Of a stretch of DNA of 64,000 bases, positions 24,228 through 31,763 are shown in pieces. Numbering within the stretch: position 1 is the stretch's first letter; every line of letters begins with the position of its first letter. Under the pieces are notes generated by a model. It was not told the origin of the DNA and ran no database searches. It saw nothing but the letters and a program-made list of their open reading frames with translations. Origin of the DNA: SG8-30 sp964406445. GTDB lineage: Bacteria; Pseudomonadota; Gammaproteobacteria; Steroidobacterales; Steroidobacteraceae. The DNA lies in NCBI GenBank assembly GCA_964406445.1, contig CAYORU010000008.1, forward strand, positions 1 through 64,000. The letters run 5' to 3'. The translations under genes were made by a program, and so were the position numbers.

Positions 24228-24396
24228 GCCGGATCCCGGCCGCGGCGCAGGCACGACCGACTCAGCCAATTACGCCGGATCCCGCCCGCGCGCAAAGCTC
24301 AGCCCAAGCACCCGCAACCGCCAGATTCCGGCCGCGCGCAGGGCTCAGCCACCACAGGCGCCCCGCCGAATTCTGGCCGTGCGTTCCGCGGCCGGG
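24228..24396 (-). repeat. Right tandem array: 46-bp units R1-R4
   Basis: Units 24228-24273, 24274-24319 and 24320-24365 each start GCC.GAT.CCG.CCGCG and are head to tail with no spacers. A fourth, decayed unit begins at 24365 (GCCGAATTCTGGCCG) and runs into the stop codon region of the GGDEF-EAL gene. Orientation is inverted relative to 23824-23915. Confidence 0.7.
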
Positions 24397-27075
24397 TCAG
24401 ATGATCGAGCTGTGCTTCAGGCGCTGCGGCTGGGAGATGCCGTAGCCCTGCGCGTAGTCGACGCCGAGGCTGCGCAGGATCTCGATGATCTCGGCGTTCT
24501 CGGCCCACTCCGCGATGGTCTTCTTGCCGGTCAGGTGGCCGATCTCGTTGATCGAGCGGACCATCTCGCGGTCGATCGGGTCGTGCAGCAGGCCCTTCAC
24601 GAAGCTGCCGTCGATCTTCAGGAAGTCGACCGGGAAGTGCTTCAGGTAGCCGAAGGACGACAGGCCCGTGCCGAAGTCGTCGAGCGCGAAGCGGCAGCCC
24701 AGTTCCTTGAGCGCCTGGATGAAACGGTTGGCCTGCGAGAAGTTGGCGATCGCCGCCGTCTCGGTGATCTCGAAGCAGATCTTCGAGCCGTCGAGCCCGC
24801 TCCTGTGGAACTGGTCGATGACGAAGGGCAGGAACTTGTCGTCGCCGAGGCTCTGGCCCGACAGGTTGATCGAGCACATCGCCAGGCGGGCGCGCTCGTC
24901 AGCCTCCGAGACCAGCCAGCGGAAGGCCGTCTCGACGACCCAGCGGTCGATCTGCGGGGTGAGTCCGTAGCGCTCCGCGGCGGCGATGAACTGGTCGGGC
25001 GCCACGATCTTGCCGCCCTCCTCCCGCATGCGCAGCAGCAGCTCGTAGTGCTCGCCCTCCTCGTCCTCCTGCAGCGGCTGGATCGCCATGCGGAAGAGCT
25101 CGAAGCGCGCCTCCTCGAGGGCATTGCCGATGCGCGCCGCCCACTGCATCTCGCGGCGGCGGCGCATCAGGTCGATGTCGTTCTCCTCGAAGCAGTGCAC
25201 GCGGTTGCGGCCCGCCTCCTTGGCCGCCATGCAGGCGCTGTCCGCCGACGACAGGACGGTCGCGACATCCTCGTTCTCCGCCGTGATCGGCACGACGCCG
25301 ACCGACACGCCGAGCCGGAAGATGCGGTCCTCGAAGGTGAAGCGGAAGTTGCGCACGGCCTCGCGCAGCGTCTCGGCGGTCCTGAGCGCCTCCTCCAGCG
25401 GGCAGCTCTCGAGCAGCACGCCGAACTCGTCTCCGCCGAGCCGGCCGAGCGTGTCGCGCCAGCGGACCTTGGACTTCAGCAGCGCACCGACCTGGCCGAG
25501 CAGCGCGTCGCCCGCGGCGTGGCCGCAGGTGTCGTTGACGATCTTGAACTGGTCGAGGTCGAGGTAGCACAGCGCGTAGGAGGTCTCCCGGGCGCGCGCG
25601 CTCTTCAACGCGCGCTCGAGGCGCTGCTCGAACTCGCGGCGGTTGACGAGGCCCGTCAGCACGTCGTGGCTGGTGTGGTAGCTGAGCCGGCGATTCAGCT
25701 CGCGGGACTCGGACACGTCGTGGAACACCAGCACGCCGCCGGTGACCTTGCCGGTGCCGTCGCGGATCGGCGAGGCCGTGCTCTCCACGTACAACTCGTT
25801 GCCGTCCTTGCGGATCAGCAGCATCGGCCGCAGGGACTTCACCGGCCGCACCCGGCGCACCGCGACCGTCATCGGATTCTCGAGCGGCTCGCAGGTCTCC
25901 TCGTGGAAGGCCCGGAAGACCTCGTCGATGCTGCGCCCGAGCACGTCCTGCAGGCGCCAGCCGGTGAGATCCTCGGCCACCGGGTTGACGTACTCGACGC
26001 GGCCATGCGCATCCGTGCTGATGACCCCGTCGCCGATCGACTGCAGGGTGATCTGCGCCCGTTCCTTTTCGCGGAACAGCGCCTCCTCGTACAGCCGCCG
26101 CTCGGTGATGTCGAGTTCCACGCCCACGAGGCGCCGCAGCCGGCCGTCCTCGTCGACGCGCGCGCGGGCCCGGCCGATCACCCAGCGCCATTCGCCGTCG
26201 GCGTGGCGCATGCGGTGGACGCTGTCGAACATCGGCGTCTTGCCGGCGAGGTGCTCGCGCATCATGTTGGACACGCGCGGCAGGTCGTCCGGGTGGACCA
26301 GGCGCGTCCAGTCGGGCGAGGCGATCTGGTCGTCGGGCGCGTAGCCCATCATCTCCTTCCAGCGCGGCGAGAACCAGGTCCGGTTGCCGGTGGCGTCGTA
26401 GTCCCAGAGCCCGTCGTTGGCGCAGGGCAGCGACAGTTCCTGGCGCTCCTGCACCAGCGCTAGGCGCTCGGCCAGCGCGATGCGCTCGAGCCCGCTGGCG
26501 AGGCTCGTGCCGACCAGCTTCAGCAGCAGGTGCAGGTTGACGTCCCAGCCGTCGCGCGGCTCGGCCGAGGCGAGCGCCAGCGCGCCGCGGACGACGCCCT
26601 GCACGCCGAAGGCGATCAAGAGCAGCGAGCGGATGTCGAGGCCCGCCAGCCGCTCGGCGTCGGCGGCCTGGTCCGGACGGACCGCGTGAGTGTCGCGGAA
26701 CTCGAGGATGCGGACGTGTTCGAGCCGCGAGCGGATCCAGGGCAGCGACTCGAGCGGCTCGCCCTTCAAGACCTCCGGCCGGCAGCGCGAGAAGACGCCG
26801 CGCGCGACGACCAGCGAGTCGACGGTGGCCCCCGGGCCGTCGAAGAGCGCGAGGAAGACCACGTCCGCGCCGGTCGCCTCGCGCAGGATCTCGAGGTTCT
26901 GGCGGATGACGCTGTCGGCGGTCGCCGCCGTCAGGTTCTGGAAGTCGACCGCGACCTTGGTGCAGCTGATGTCGATGCCGAGCGGCGGCCGCTTCGACTG
27001 CGGCTGCCAGAGCTTCGGCGACAGGATGTCCGAAGCCGTGAAATCGGGTAGCTGATCTCCCTGCACCGTCGGCAC
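24397..27075 (-). CDS. GAF-PAS-PAS-GGDEF-EAL cyclic-di-GMP signalling protein
   Basis: An 892-residue soluble signalling protein. Rough layout: GAF-like 45-210, PAS 215-335 with a PAC-type end, second PAS 335-455, GGDEF 465-630, EAL 655-890. The GGDEF motif is intact (about 546-550), with an RWRD inhibitory I-site exactly five residues before it. The EAL signature reads ELL (about 679-681), with the downstream DDFGTG (about 798) and a Glu in AEWAEN, so both cyclase and phosphodiesterase activities are possible. No transmembrane segment or signal peptide. Its likely outputs include pilus/biofilm control, as type IV pilus genes occur in the same window, but no direct link is seen. The 3' end abuts the repeat island. 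Confidence 0.93.
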   Translation of the reverse strand: MPTVQGDQLPDFTASDILSPKLWQPQSKRPPLGIDISCTKVAVDFQNLTAATADSVIRQNLEILREATGADVVFLALFDGPGATVDSLVVARGVFSRCRPEVLKGEPLESLPWIRSRLEHVRILEFRDTHAVRPDQAADAERLAGLDIRSLLLIAFGVQGVVRGALALASAEPRDGWDVNLHLLLKLVGTSLASGLERIALAERLALVQERQELSLPCANDGLWDYDATGNRTWFSPRWKEMMGYAPDDQIASPDWTRLVHPDDLPRVSNMMREHLAGKTPMFDSVHRMRHADGEWRWVIGRARARVDEDGRLRRLVGVELDITERRLYEEALFREKERAQITLQSIGDGVISTDAHGRVEYVNPVAEDLTGWRLQDVLGRSIDEVFRAFHEETCEPLENPMTVAVRRVRPVKSLRPMLLIRKDGNELYVESTASPIRDGTGKVTGGVLVFHDVSESRELNRRLSYHTSHDVLTGLVNRREFEQRLERALKSARARETSYALCYLDLDQFKIVNDTCGHAAGDALLGQVGALLKSKVRWRDTLGRLGGDEFGVLLESCPLEEALRTAETLREAVRNFRFTFEDRIFRLGVSVGVVPITAENEDVATVLSSADSACMAAKEAGRNRVHCFEENDIDLMRRRREMQWAARIGNALEEARFELFRMAIQPLQEDEEGEHYELLLRMREEGGKIVAPDQFIAAAERYGLTPQIDRWVVETAFRWLVSEADERARLAMCSINLSGQSLGDDKFLPFVIDQFHRSGLDGSKICFEITETAAIANFSQANRFIQALKELGCRFALDDFGTGLSSFGYLKHFPVDFLKIDGSFVKGLLHDPIDREMVRSINEIGHLTGKKTIAEWAENAEIIEILRSLGVDYAQGYGISQPQRLKHSSII

Positions 27076-27221
27076 CCGGACTGGCTCCCCTACCGTCGGC
27101 AGTGTGTCATCGGCGGCGGACGCCCCTGCAGGAACCGCTTAACACTTCCCGCCTCCCGCGTCCGGTCATTTACGCGGCATTGTGTCAGAAAGTTCTAGGA
27201 ATGCAAGCTAACCCTATGTAT

Positions 27222-28931
27222 TTAAAACGGCTCGTAGAAAAGCGCTGCCTCGGGCCTGCCCGTCGCCGCGCACACGGCGTCCGCAGGCGCCCGGACGAGA
27301 TACCAGTCCTCGCGGTTGGCGTGCACGAGGAGGCTCGACGGGCTGTCGGTGAAGCAGGGCGCCAGCCGCCGTTTCGACACGACGAGGACGCGGCCGGCGG
27401 CAGCGTTGAGCCAGCGCGCGGCGTCGCTGTCCTCCTGTCCAGGGTCGAAGCCGCGTCGGTGCCCGAAGTTGGTCACCGGGCGGTTCAGCTGCAGCAGGTA
27501 TTGCTCCTTGTAGGCGACGAGACCGACCTCGCCCGGGGGCGGCACGGCGCGCCCGAGCGCCTCGACGAAGGTCCGGCCGGACCGGGACCCGTTCATCATC
27601 GGGTTGATCCAGTAGCCCTGGACGATCACGACGATCGCGAGCAGGCCGGCCCAGGCCGCGAAACCACGGCGCGGGCCGAGCAGCGCGAGCAGCGCCGCGC
27701 CCGCCGCAGCGATGGCCGCGAGCGGCGCCGCGGAGCTGACGTCGTAGCGCTCGGCGAGTTCGGCGAGACGGTCGGGCCTGAGCACCTGCAGGTACAGCGC
27801 CGCGCCGGCGCCGAGCAGCACCAGGGCGCCGGTCAGGGCGAACACCCACGCCTGCAAGCCGCGCCGCGCCGCCATGCCGGCGAGCAGCGGGCCGCAGGCC
27901 AGCGCGAAGGCGGGCAGCGCCGGCAGCACGTAGACGCCGCGCTTGCCCGCGCTCGCGCTGAAGAAGGCCACCACCAGCAACACCCAGCCGAGGAACAGCC
28001 ACGGCCTGCCGTCGCGGGACCGCCACGCCTCCCGCCAACCGGGCACCAGCCAGGGCAGCAGCGCAGTCCCCGGCAGCCAGAGTCCTGGGATCACGCTGAC
28101 GATGAAGTAGTGCCAGGGCTCGTGGTGGTGCCAGGCCGAGGCGTAGCGCGTCACGGTCTGCTTGAAGAGCAGCTCGTCACGATAGGCCTCGAGCGCGGGA
28201 TCGCCCGACAGCGCCACGGTCGCCACCATCGGCACGAACCAGCAGGCGATCGCGAGGAGCGCTGCCGCCGGAGCGAGCCACCAGCGCGCGCCGCCCTGGC
28301 CTCGCCAAAGGCCGCCGAACCCCAGCCGCCGCAGCGCGAAGAAGGGCAGCAGCAGCAGCAGCGCCAGGAAGCCGGTGCCCTTGGTGATCACCCCGAGCCC
28401 GGCCGCGAACCCGCCCGCCGCGTAGGCGCGCCAGTCCGGACCCGCCAGCAGGTGGCACGCGATCCCGTACAGCGCCGCCGAGGAGAACAGGGTGAGCAGC
28501 ATGTCGATCTGCGCGGCCCGGGCCTGGATCACGAACTGCAGCGAGACGGCGAGCAGCAGCGCCGAGGCGAGCCCGGCCTCGCGCGACCACAGTCGCCGGC
28601 CGAGGTCGTAGACGAGCAGCAGCGTGCCGAGCGCCGCGAGCAGCGAAGGCAGCAGGAAGGCGAGGCGGAGCTCGCCGGTCAGCGCGTGGAGGCCGGCGAT
28701 CGCCCAGAAGAAGACCGGCGGCTTGTCCTGGTACAGGTCGCCGCCCACGCGCGGGAACAGCCAGTCGCCGCTCGCCGCCATGTCGCGGGCGATGAGCGCG
28801 AAGCGCGGCTCGTCGGCGGGCCACGGGTCGCGCATGCCCAGCCCCGCGCCGAAGAGCACGGCGCCGAGCACCAGCAGCAGGACCAGGTCGCGGCGCAGGC
28901 CCGTCGCGCCGGGCCTGTCGGCGCTGCTCAC
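27222..28931 (-). CDS. ArnT/GT83-like polyprenyl-phosphate glycosyltransferase
   Basis: A 569-residue inner-membrane protein with about ten to twelve hydrophobic helices and a periplasmic C-terminal domain. The first loop has DPWPADEPRFALIARDM and GDLYQDKPPVFFW, the Asp/Glu and substrate motifs of the GT39/GT83 (PMT/ArnT) superfamily. It would transfer a sugar from undecaprenyl phosphate to lipid A or another envelope acceptor. The GTG start overlaps the stop of the LABN gene (GTGA). With the upstream LABN and GT2 genes it forms a classical lipid-modification operon; the sugar is not known. Confidence 0.88.
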   Translation of the reverse strand: MSSADRPGATGLRRDLVLLLVLGAVLFGAGLGMRDPWPADEPRFALIARDMAASGDWLFPRVGGDLYQDKPPVFFWAIAGLHALTGELRLAFLLPSLLAALGTLLLVYDLGRRLWSREAGLASALLLAVSLQFVIQARAAQIDMLLTLFSSAALYGIACHLLAGPDWRAYAAGGFAAGLGVITKGTGFLALLLLLPFFALRRLGFGGLWRGQGGARWWLAPAAALLAIACWFVPMVATVALSGDPALEAYRDELLFKQTVTRYASAWHHHEPWHYFIVSVIPGLWLPGTALLPWLVPGWREAWRSRDGRPWLFLGWVLLVVAFFSASAGKRGVYVLPALPAFALACGPLLAGMAARRGLQAWVFALTGALVLLGAGAALYLQVLRPDRLAELAERYDVSSAAPLAAIAAAGAALLALLGPRRGFAAWAGLLAIVVIVQGYWINPMMNGSRSGRTFVEALGRAVPPPGEVGLVAYKEQYLLQLNRPVTNFGHRRGFDPGQEDSDAARWLNAAAGRVLVVSKRRLAPCFTDSPSSLLVHANREDWYLVRAPADAVCAATGRPEAALFYEPF

Positions 28932-29224
28932 GGCGTCGCCAGCTCCTGCGCCTGCTGCCGGCGGACGAAGTGCACGTTGCGCAGGTAGACGAACAGGCCG
29001 GTCGCCTGGCCGAGGATGAACACGGGGTCGCGGCGGTGGATGGCGTACACGAGAAGCGTCAGCCCGCCGGCGATGCTGAGGTACCAGAAGGCGGCCGGGA
29101 TGACGCTCTTGCGCTGCCGCTCGCTGGCGATCCACTGCACGATGAAGCGCATGGAGAACAACGCCTGGCCCGCGAGTCCGAACGCGAGCCAGACGGCCGG
29201 GATGTCGAAGAAATGCAGGTCCAC
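28928..29224 (-). CDS. Lipid A biosynthesis N-terminal domain (LABN) protein
   Basis: A 98-residue inner-membrane protein of the LABN family with three hydrophobic helices (about 8-26, 42-60, 66-86). It includes the family stretch GQALFSMRFIVQWIASER (about 19-36). Such proteins lie between GT2 and ArnT-like genes and are thought to help present or translocate polyprenyl-phosphate sugars. The start is 31 nt after the GT2 stop, and the end overlaps the ArnT-like gene by 4 nt. Confidence 0.9.
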   Translation of the reverse strand: MDLHFFDIPAVWLAFGLAGQALFSMRFIVQWIASERQRKSVIPAAFWYLSIAGGLTLLVYAIHRRDPVFILGQATGLFVYLRNVHFVRRQQAQELATP

Positions 29225-29255
29225 GTTCGCTCCTGATCGGCGGCGGCCGCCGCGG

Positions 29256-30110
29256 TCATTCCTCGGTCGCCACCGTTTCGGGGCGCGCCCGCGAGCGGAG
29301 CCACATCACCCCGGCCAGGTCGACGATCCCCACCCACAGGCGGTTGTGCAGGCCGTACTTGGACGCGCCCCGGGTCCTCGGACGGTGGTTCACGGGCACG
29401 GAGATCACCCGGGCGCCCTGCTGCTGGTAGAGCGCCGGCAGGAAGCGATGCTGGTGATCGAAGAAGGGCAGGTCCAGGAAGGCCGCGCGGTCCATCAGCT
29501 TGATGCCGCAGCCGGTGTCCGGCGTGCCGTCGCCGAGCAGCCGGCTGCGAACGCCGTTGGCGACGCGCGACGACACCCGCTTGAGCCAGCTGTCGCGGCG
29601 CGTCCTGCGGTGGCCGATCGCCAGCCGGACGCGCGGATCCCGTCGCCGGGCCTCGTCGAGGGCGGCCAGGAGCGCCGGGAGGTCGGCGGGATCGTTCTGG
29701 CCGTCGCCGTCGAGCGTCGCGACCCAGTCGGCGCGCGCAGCGCGGATGCCGGTCCTGACGGCGGCGCTCTGGCCCGAGCGGCGCGCGTGCCGGATGAGGC
29801 GCACCTGCGCGACCTCGCGCCGCGCATCGCGCACGGCGCCGGCCGTGCCGTCGCTGCTGCCGTCGTCCACGAACAGCAGCTCGAAGGCGCGGCCGGCGAG
29901 CGCCGCCGCGACCTCCCGGGCGAGCGGAATCACGTTCCCGGCCTCGTTGCACATGGGAACGACCACGGACAGTTCGGGCGCGGCGAGCCGGGGATGGGCG
30001 TCGCCTGTGGCTGCCGGATGCGGCACCAGGACCGCGAGGGACTGCTGCATGTGTGGAGAACCCTGCCTCCCGTCGGGAACAGCCTGAAAGCTGCGCGAAA
30101 GCGCGTCCAT
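29256..30110 (-). CDS. GT2 (DPM1/ArnC-like) glycosyltransferase
   Basis: A 284-residue cytosolic GT-A enzyme that probably loads a sugar onto undecaprenyl phosphate for the ArnT-like transferase. Motifs: VVVPMCNEAGN, FVDDGSSDGT (first DxD-type Asp pair), TLDGDGQNDPADL (catalytic DGDGQ), DTGCGIKLMDR and HRPRTRGASKY. It lacks the two C-terminal transmembrane helices of ArnC. The ATG at 30110 has a GGAG eight bases upstream; an internal ATG at 30050 is the alternative and would remove a non-conserved 20-residue leader. Confidence 0.88.
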   Translation of the reverse strand: MDALSRSFQAVPDGRQGSPHMQQSLAVLVPHPAATGDAHPRLAAPELSVVVPMCNEAGNVIPLAREVAAALAGRAFELLFVDDGSSDGTAGAVRDARREVAQVRLIRHARRSGQSAAVRTGIRAARADWVATLDGDGQNDPADLPALLAALDEARRRDPRVRLAIGHRRTRRDSWLKRVSSRVANGVRSRLLGDGTPDTGCGIKLMDRAAFLDLPFFDHQHRFLPALYQQQGARVISVPVNHRPRTRGASKYGLHNRLWVGIVDLAGVMWLRSRARPETVATEE

Positions 30111-30212
30111 GCTGGAAACTCCGGAATCCTGGCGCGGGGCGAACCTCGCCGCCGGACGACCGCCCGGACATGCGGCTGCCCGGTCACGAAGACTGCCGGC
30201 AACGCCTTAGCG

Positions 30213-30296
30213 GCGCCTTAAGGCGCCCCCCCTCCCGCACGGGGGAGGGTCTGCCCGGGCGGCCCGAGGCGCCTCGCGCCCCTGGGCAGCGCCTTA
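30213..30296. repeat. Compound hairpin after the DUF374 gene
   Basis: A 14-bp palindrome GCGCCTTAAGGCGC (30213-30226), whose right half pairs with GCGCCTTA at 30289-30296. Between them are CCCTCCC..GGGAGGG (30230-30248) and CTGCCC..GGGCAG stems. The DUF374 stop codon is inside the distal arm. It may act as a terminator or as a mobile REP-type unit. There is no T-run. Confidence 0.5.
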
Positions 30297-31046
30297 TTCG
30301 CGGCGGGCACCCGACTCGAGCGTCGCTCGCGCTTCCTCGAACAGCGCCTCGAGCGTCTCCGTCAGCCTGTCCTGCCAGCGCTGCAGGGCGGCGGCATCGA
30401 GGCCCCGGGGCACCATCAGGGGCTCGCCGACGGCGATCACGGCGCGCGAGAACGGCAGCGGCAGGACGTGCCGGTCCCAGGTCGGGAACTTCCAGATCCG
30501 GCTCGCCGCATAGGACATCGGCACGATCGGCTTGCCGGACAGCTGCGCGAGCAGGACCGGGCCGGCCTTGCACTGGCGGCGGGGGCCGCGGGGCCCGTCA
30601 GGCGTGAGCGCCGGCGAGACGCCCTCGCGGACGATCGCCTCGTAGTAGTCGCGTAAGGCCCGCGCGCCGGTGTTGTTGGAGGAGCCGCGGATCGCCACGC
30701 CGCCGACCCGCTGCACCAGGAGCGCGGGCAGCTCGCCATCGACCGAGGGACTGATCAGGAAGCCGAGCTTGAGCCCGTAGCGGCGGCCGTCGAGCAGCTG
30801 CCGCAGCGGCAGCAGCTGCTGGGCGTGCCAGTACACGGGGATCACGGCGCCGTGCGCGGCCACCGCCTGCTCGAGACGATCGGCGCCGCTCACCGCGACC
30901 ACGCGCACCAGCCGCCACCACAGCCGGACGACGGCGATCGCCAACGGCGCCGCGAGCCGGTAGAGCGTGCGCCGGAGCGGCGTCAGGCGCCGCTGCGAGC
31001 GCGTGCGACGATCGTAGATGCTCCCGGTCGGCGGCGGCTCGCTCAT
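30294..31046 (-). CDS. DUF374 lysophospholipid acyltransferase family protein
   Basis: A 250-residue protein of the DUF374 family, related to lipid A acyltransferases and thought to act on envelope lipids at the inner membrane. Family segments: VIPVYWHAQQLLPL (about 71-84), GGVAIRGSSNNTGARAL, and LTPDGPRGPRRQCKAG. A hydrophobic helix lies at about 33-52. The ATG at 31046 begins MSEPPPTG; upstream GTG (31055) and TTG (31085) starts are possible, and the latter would leave just 9 nt to the PPTase stop. It is transcribed with the PPTase gene. Confidence 0.85.
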   Translation of the reverse strand: MSEPPPTGSIYDRRTRSQRRLTPLRRTLYRLAAPLAIAVVRLWWRLVRVVAVSGADRLEQAVAAHGAVIPVYWHAQQLLPLRQLLDGRRYGLKLGFLISPSVDGELPALLVQRVGGVAIRGSSNNTGARALRDYYEAIVREGVSPALTPDGPRGPRRQCKAGPVLLAQLSGKPIVPMSYAASRIWKFPTWDRHVLPLPFSRAVIAVGEPLMVPRGLDAAALQRWQDRLTETLEALFEEARATLESGARRE

Positions 31047-31094
31047 CTCGGCCACGATTCTGGGCGATGCCGCCGCAGGCGGCAACGCGACGCT

Positions 31095-31763
31095 TCACGG
31101 TCCCTGCGCGAGCAGCGCCGCCGCGTCTTCCGCGAACGGATCGAGCAGCGCCGGCGCATCGCTCGCCACGGCGCAGAGGAGATCCGCCGCGAGTCGCGGG
31201 CGCTGCAGGTGCCAGCGCGCCGCCTCGAACGTCGCCTCCCCGCCCGCGACCCTCACCGACGCGAGGTCGGCGACGGTGGCGCCCGCCGCCTTGACCACCG
31301 CCTCCTTGGCCACCCACAGCGCCGTCGCGTCGCCGTGGCCGGCGGCCGGGAGATCAGCGTCCTGTCCGAGCGCGTGACGCAGGTCCTGCCAGCTCGCGGC
31401 ACCGGCGGGCTCGAGGTCGAGCCCCACCCTCAGCACCGGCGTCGCGAGCGCGCAGCCGACGTGGCCGCCACCGTGCGCGATGCTGAAGTCGGGCCCGTCC
31501 TTCCAGCACGGCTTGCCGCGCTCGGGCCAGTCGAGCCGCGACGGCACCGGCGGCGGGAGGCCGGCCCTGCGCGCGGCGGCCAGCAGCAAAGCGAGCCCGG
31601 CGAGCGACGCGGCCCGGTCGGCGGGCTCGCGCAGGCGCTCGAGGCGGGCGCGGCGAGCCGGCGGCAGCGCGCCGAGCCAGCGCGATTCGACCGCCGGCGG
31701 CAGCCGCGCGGGCACCGGCGCGTGATGTAGTAAAATTCGCGCTCGCAACGGTGGAGATCGCAT
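31095..31763 (-). CDS. Sfp-type 4'-phosphopantetheinyl transferase
   Basis: Attaches the CoA-derived phosphopantetheine arm to carrier proteins. The 222-residue protein shows the Sfp family motifs GKPCW, FSIAHGGGHVGCAL, VGLDLEP (Mg Asp/Glu, about 117-123) and WVAKEAVVKAAG (about 152-163). The start ATG at 31763 and the ATG of the divergent acyl-AMP ligase (31762) share a single CATG. The obvious client is the acyl-carrier domain at the C-terminus of that ligase. A TTG at 31748 is an alternative start that would move the gene off the overlap. Confidence 0.93.
   Translation of the reverse strand: MRSPPLRARILLHHAPVPARLPPAVESRWLGALPPARRARLERLREPADRAASLAGLALLLAAARRAGLPPPVPSRLDWPERGKPCWKDGPDFSIAHGGGHVGCALATPVLRVGLDLEPAGAASWQDLRHALGQDADLPAAGHGDATALWVAKEAVVKAAGATVADLASVRVAGGEATFEAARWHLQRPRLAADLLCAVASDAPALLDPFAEDAAALLAQGP
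31731..31736 (+). promoter_or_regulatory. Candidate -10 (TAAAAT) of the acyl-AMP ligase gene
   Basis: TAAAAT lies 26 bp before the ligase ATG and inside the 5' end of the divergent PPTase coding sequence, in the only AT-rich run nearby. No good -35 is seen. If used, the PPTase promoter must lie within the ligase gene. Confidence 0.3.

Larger units (their letters stand above)
23828..24396. other. 569-bp noncoding repeat island between nadC and the GGDEF-EAL gene
   Basis: No gene was found. The island lies between two convergent stop codons and is built of repeats: two 46-bp units at the left, a 93-nt perfect hairpin at 24107-24199, and three to four 46-bp units in inverted orientation at the right. 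Between them are shorter palindromes (for example GGTGGCC-CT-GGCCACC at 23964-23979). No direct terminator with a T-run is seen; the hairpins may serve both genes as transcription stops. Confidence 0.7.

Noticed and set aside
24228..24396. Possible CRISPR array from regular 46-bp periodicity
   Set aside because: Units abut head to tail with no variable spacers, similarity runs through the unit, and there is no cas gene nearby.
24379..26463. Plus-strand open frame antisense to the GGDEF-EAL gene
   Set aside because: Conserved GGDEF and EAL motifs are on the minus strand; the plus-strand product matches nothing recognisable.
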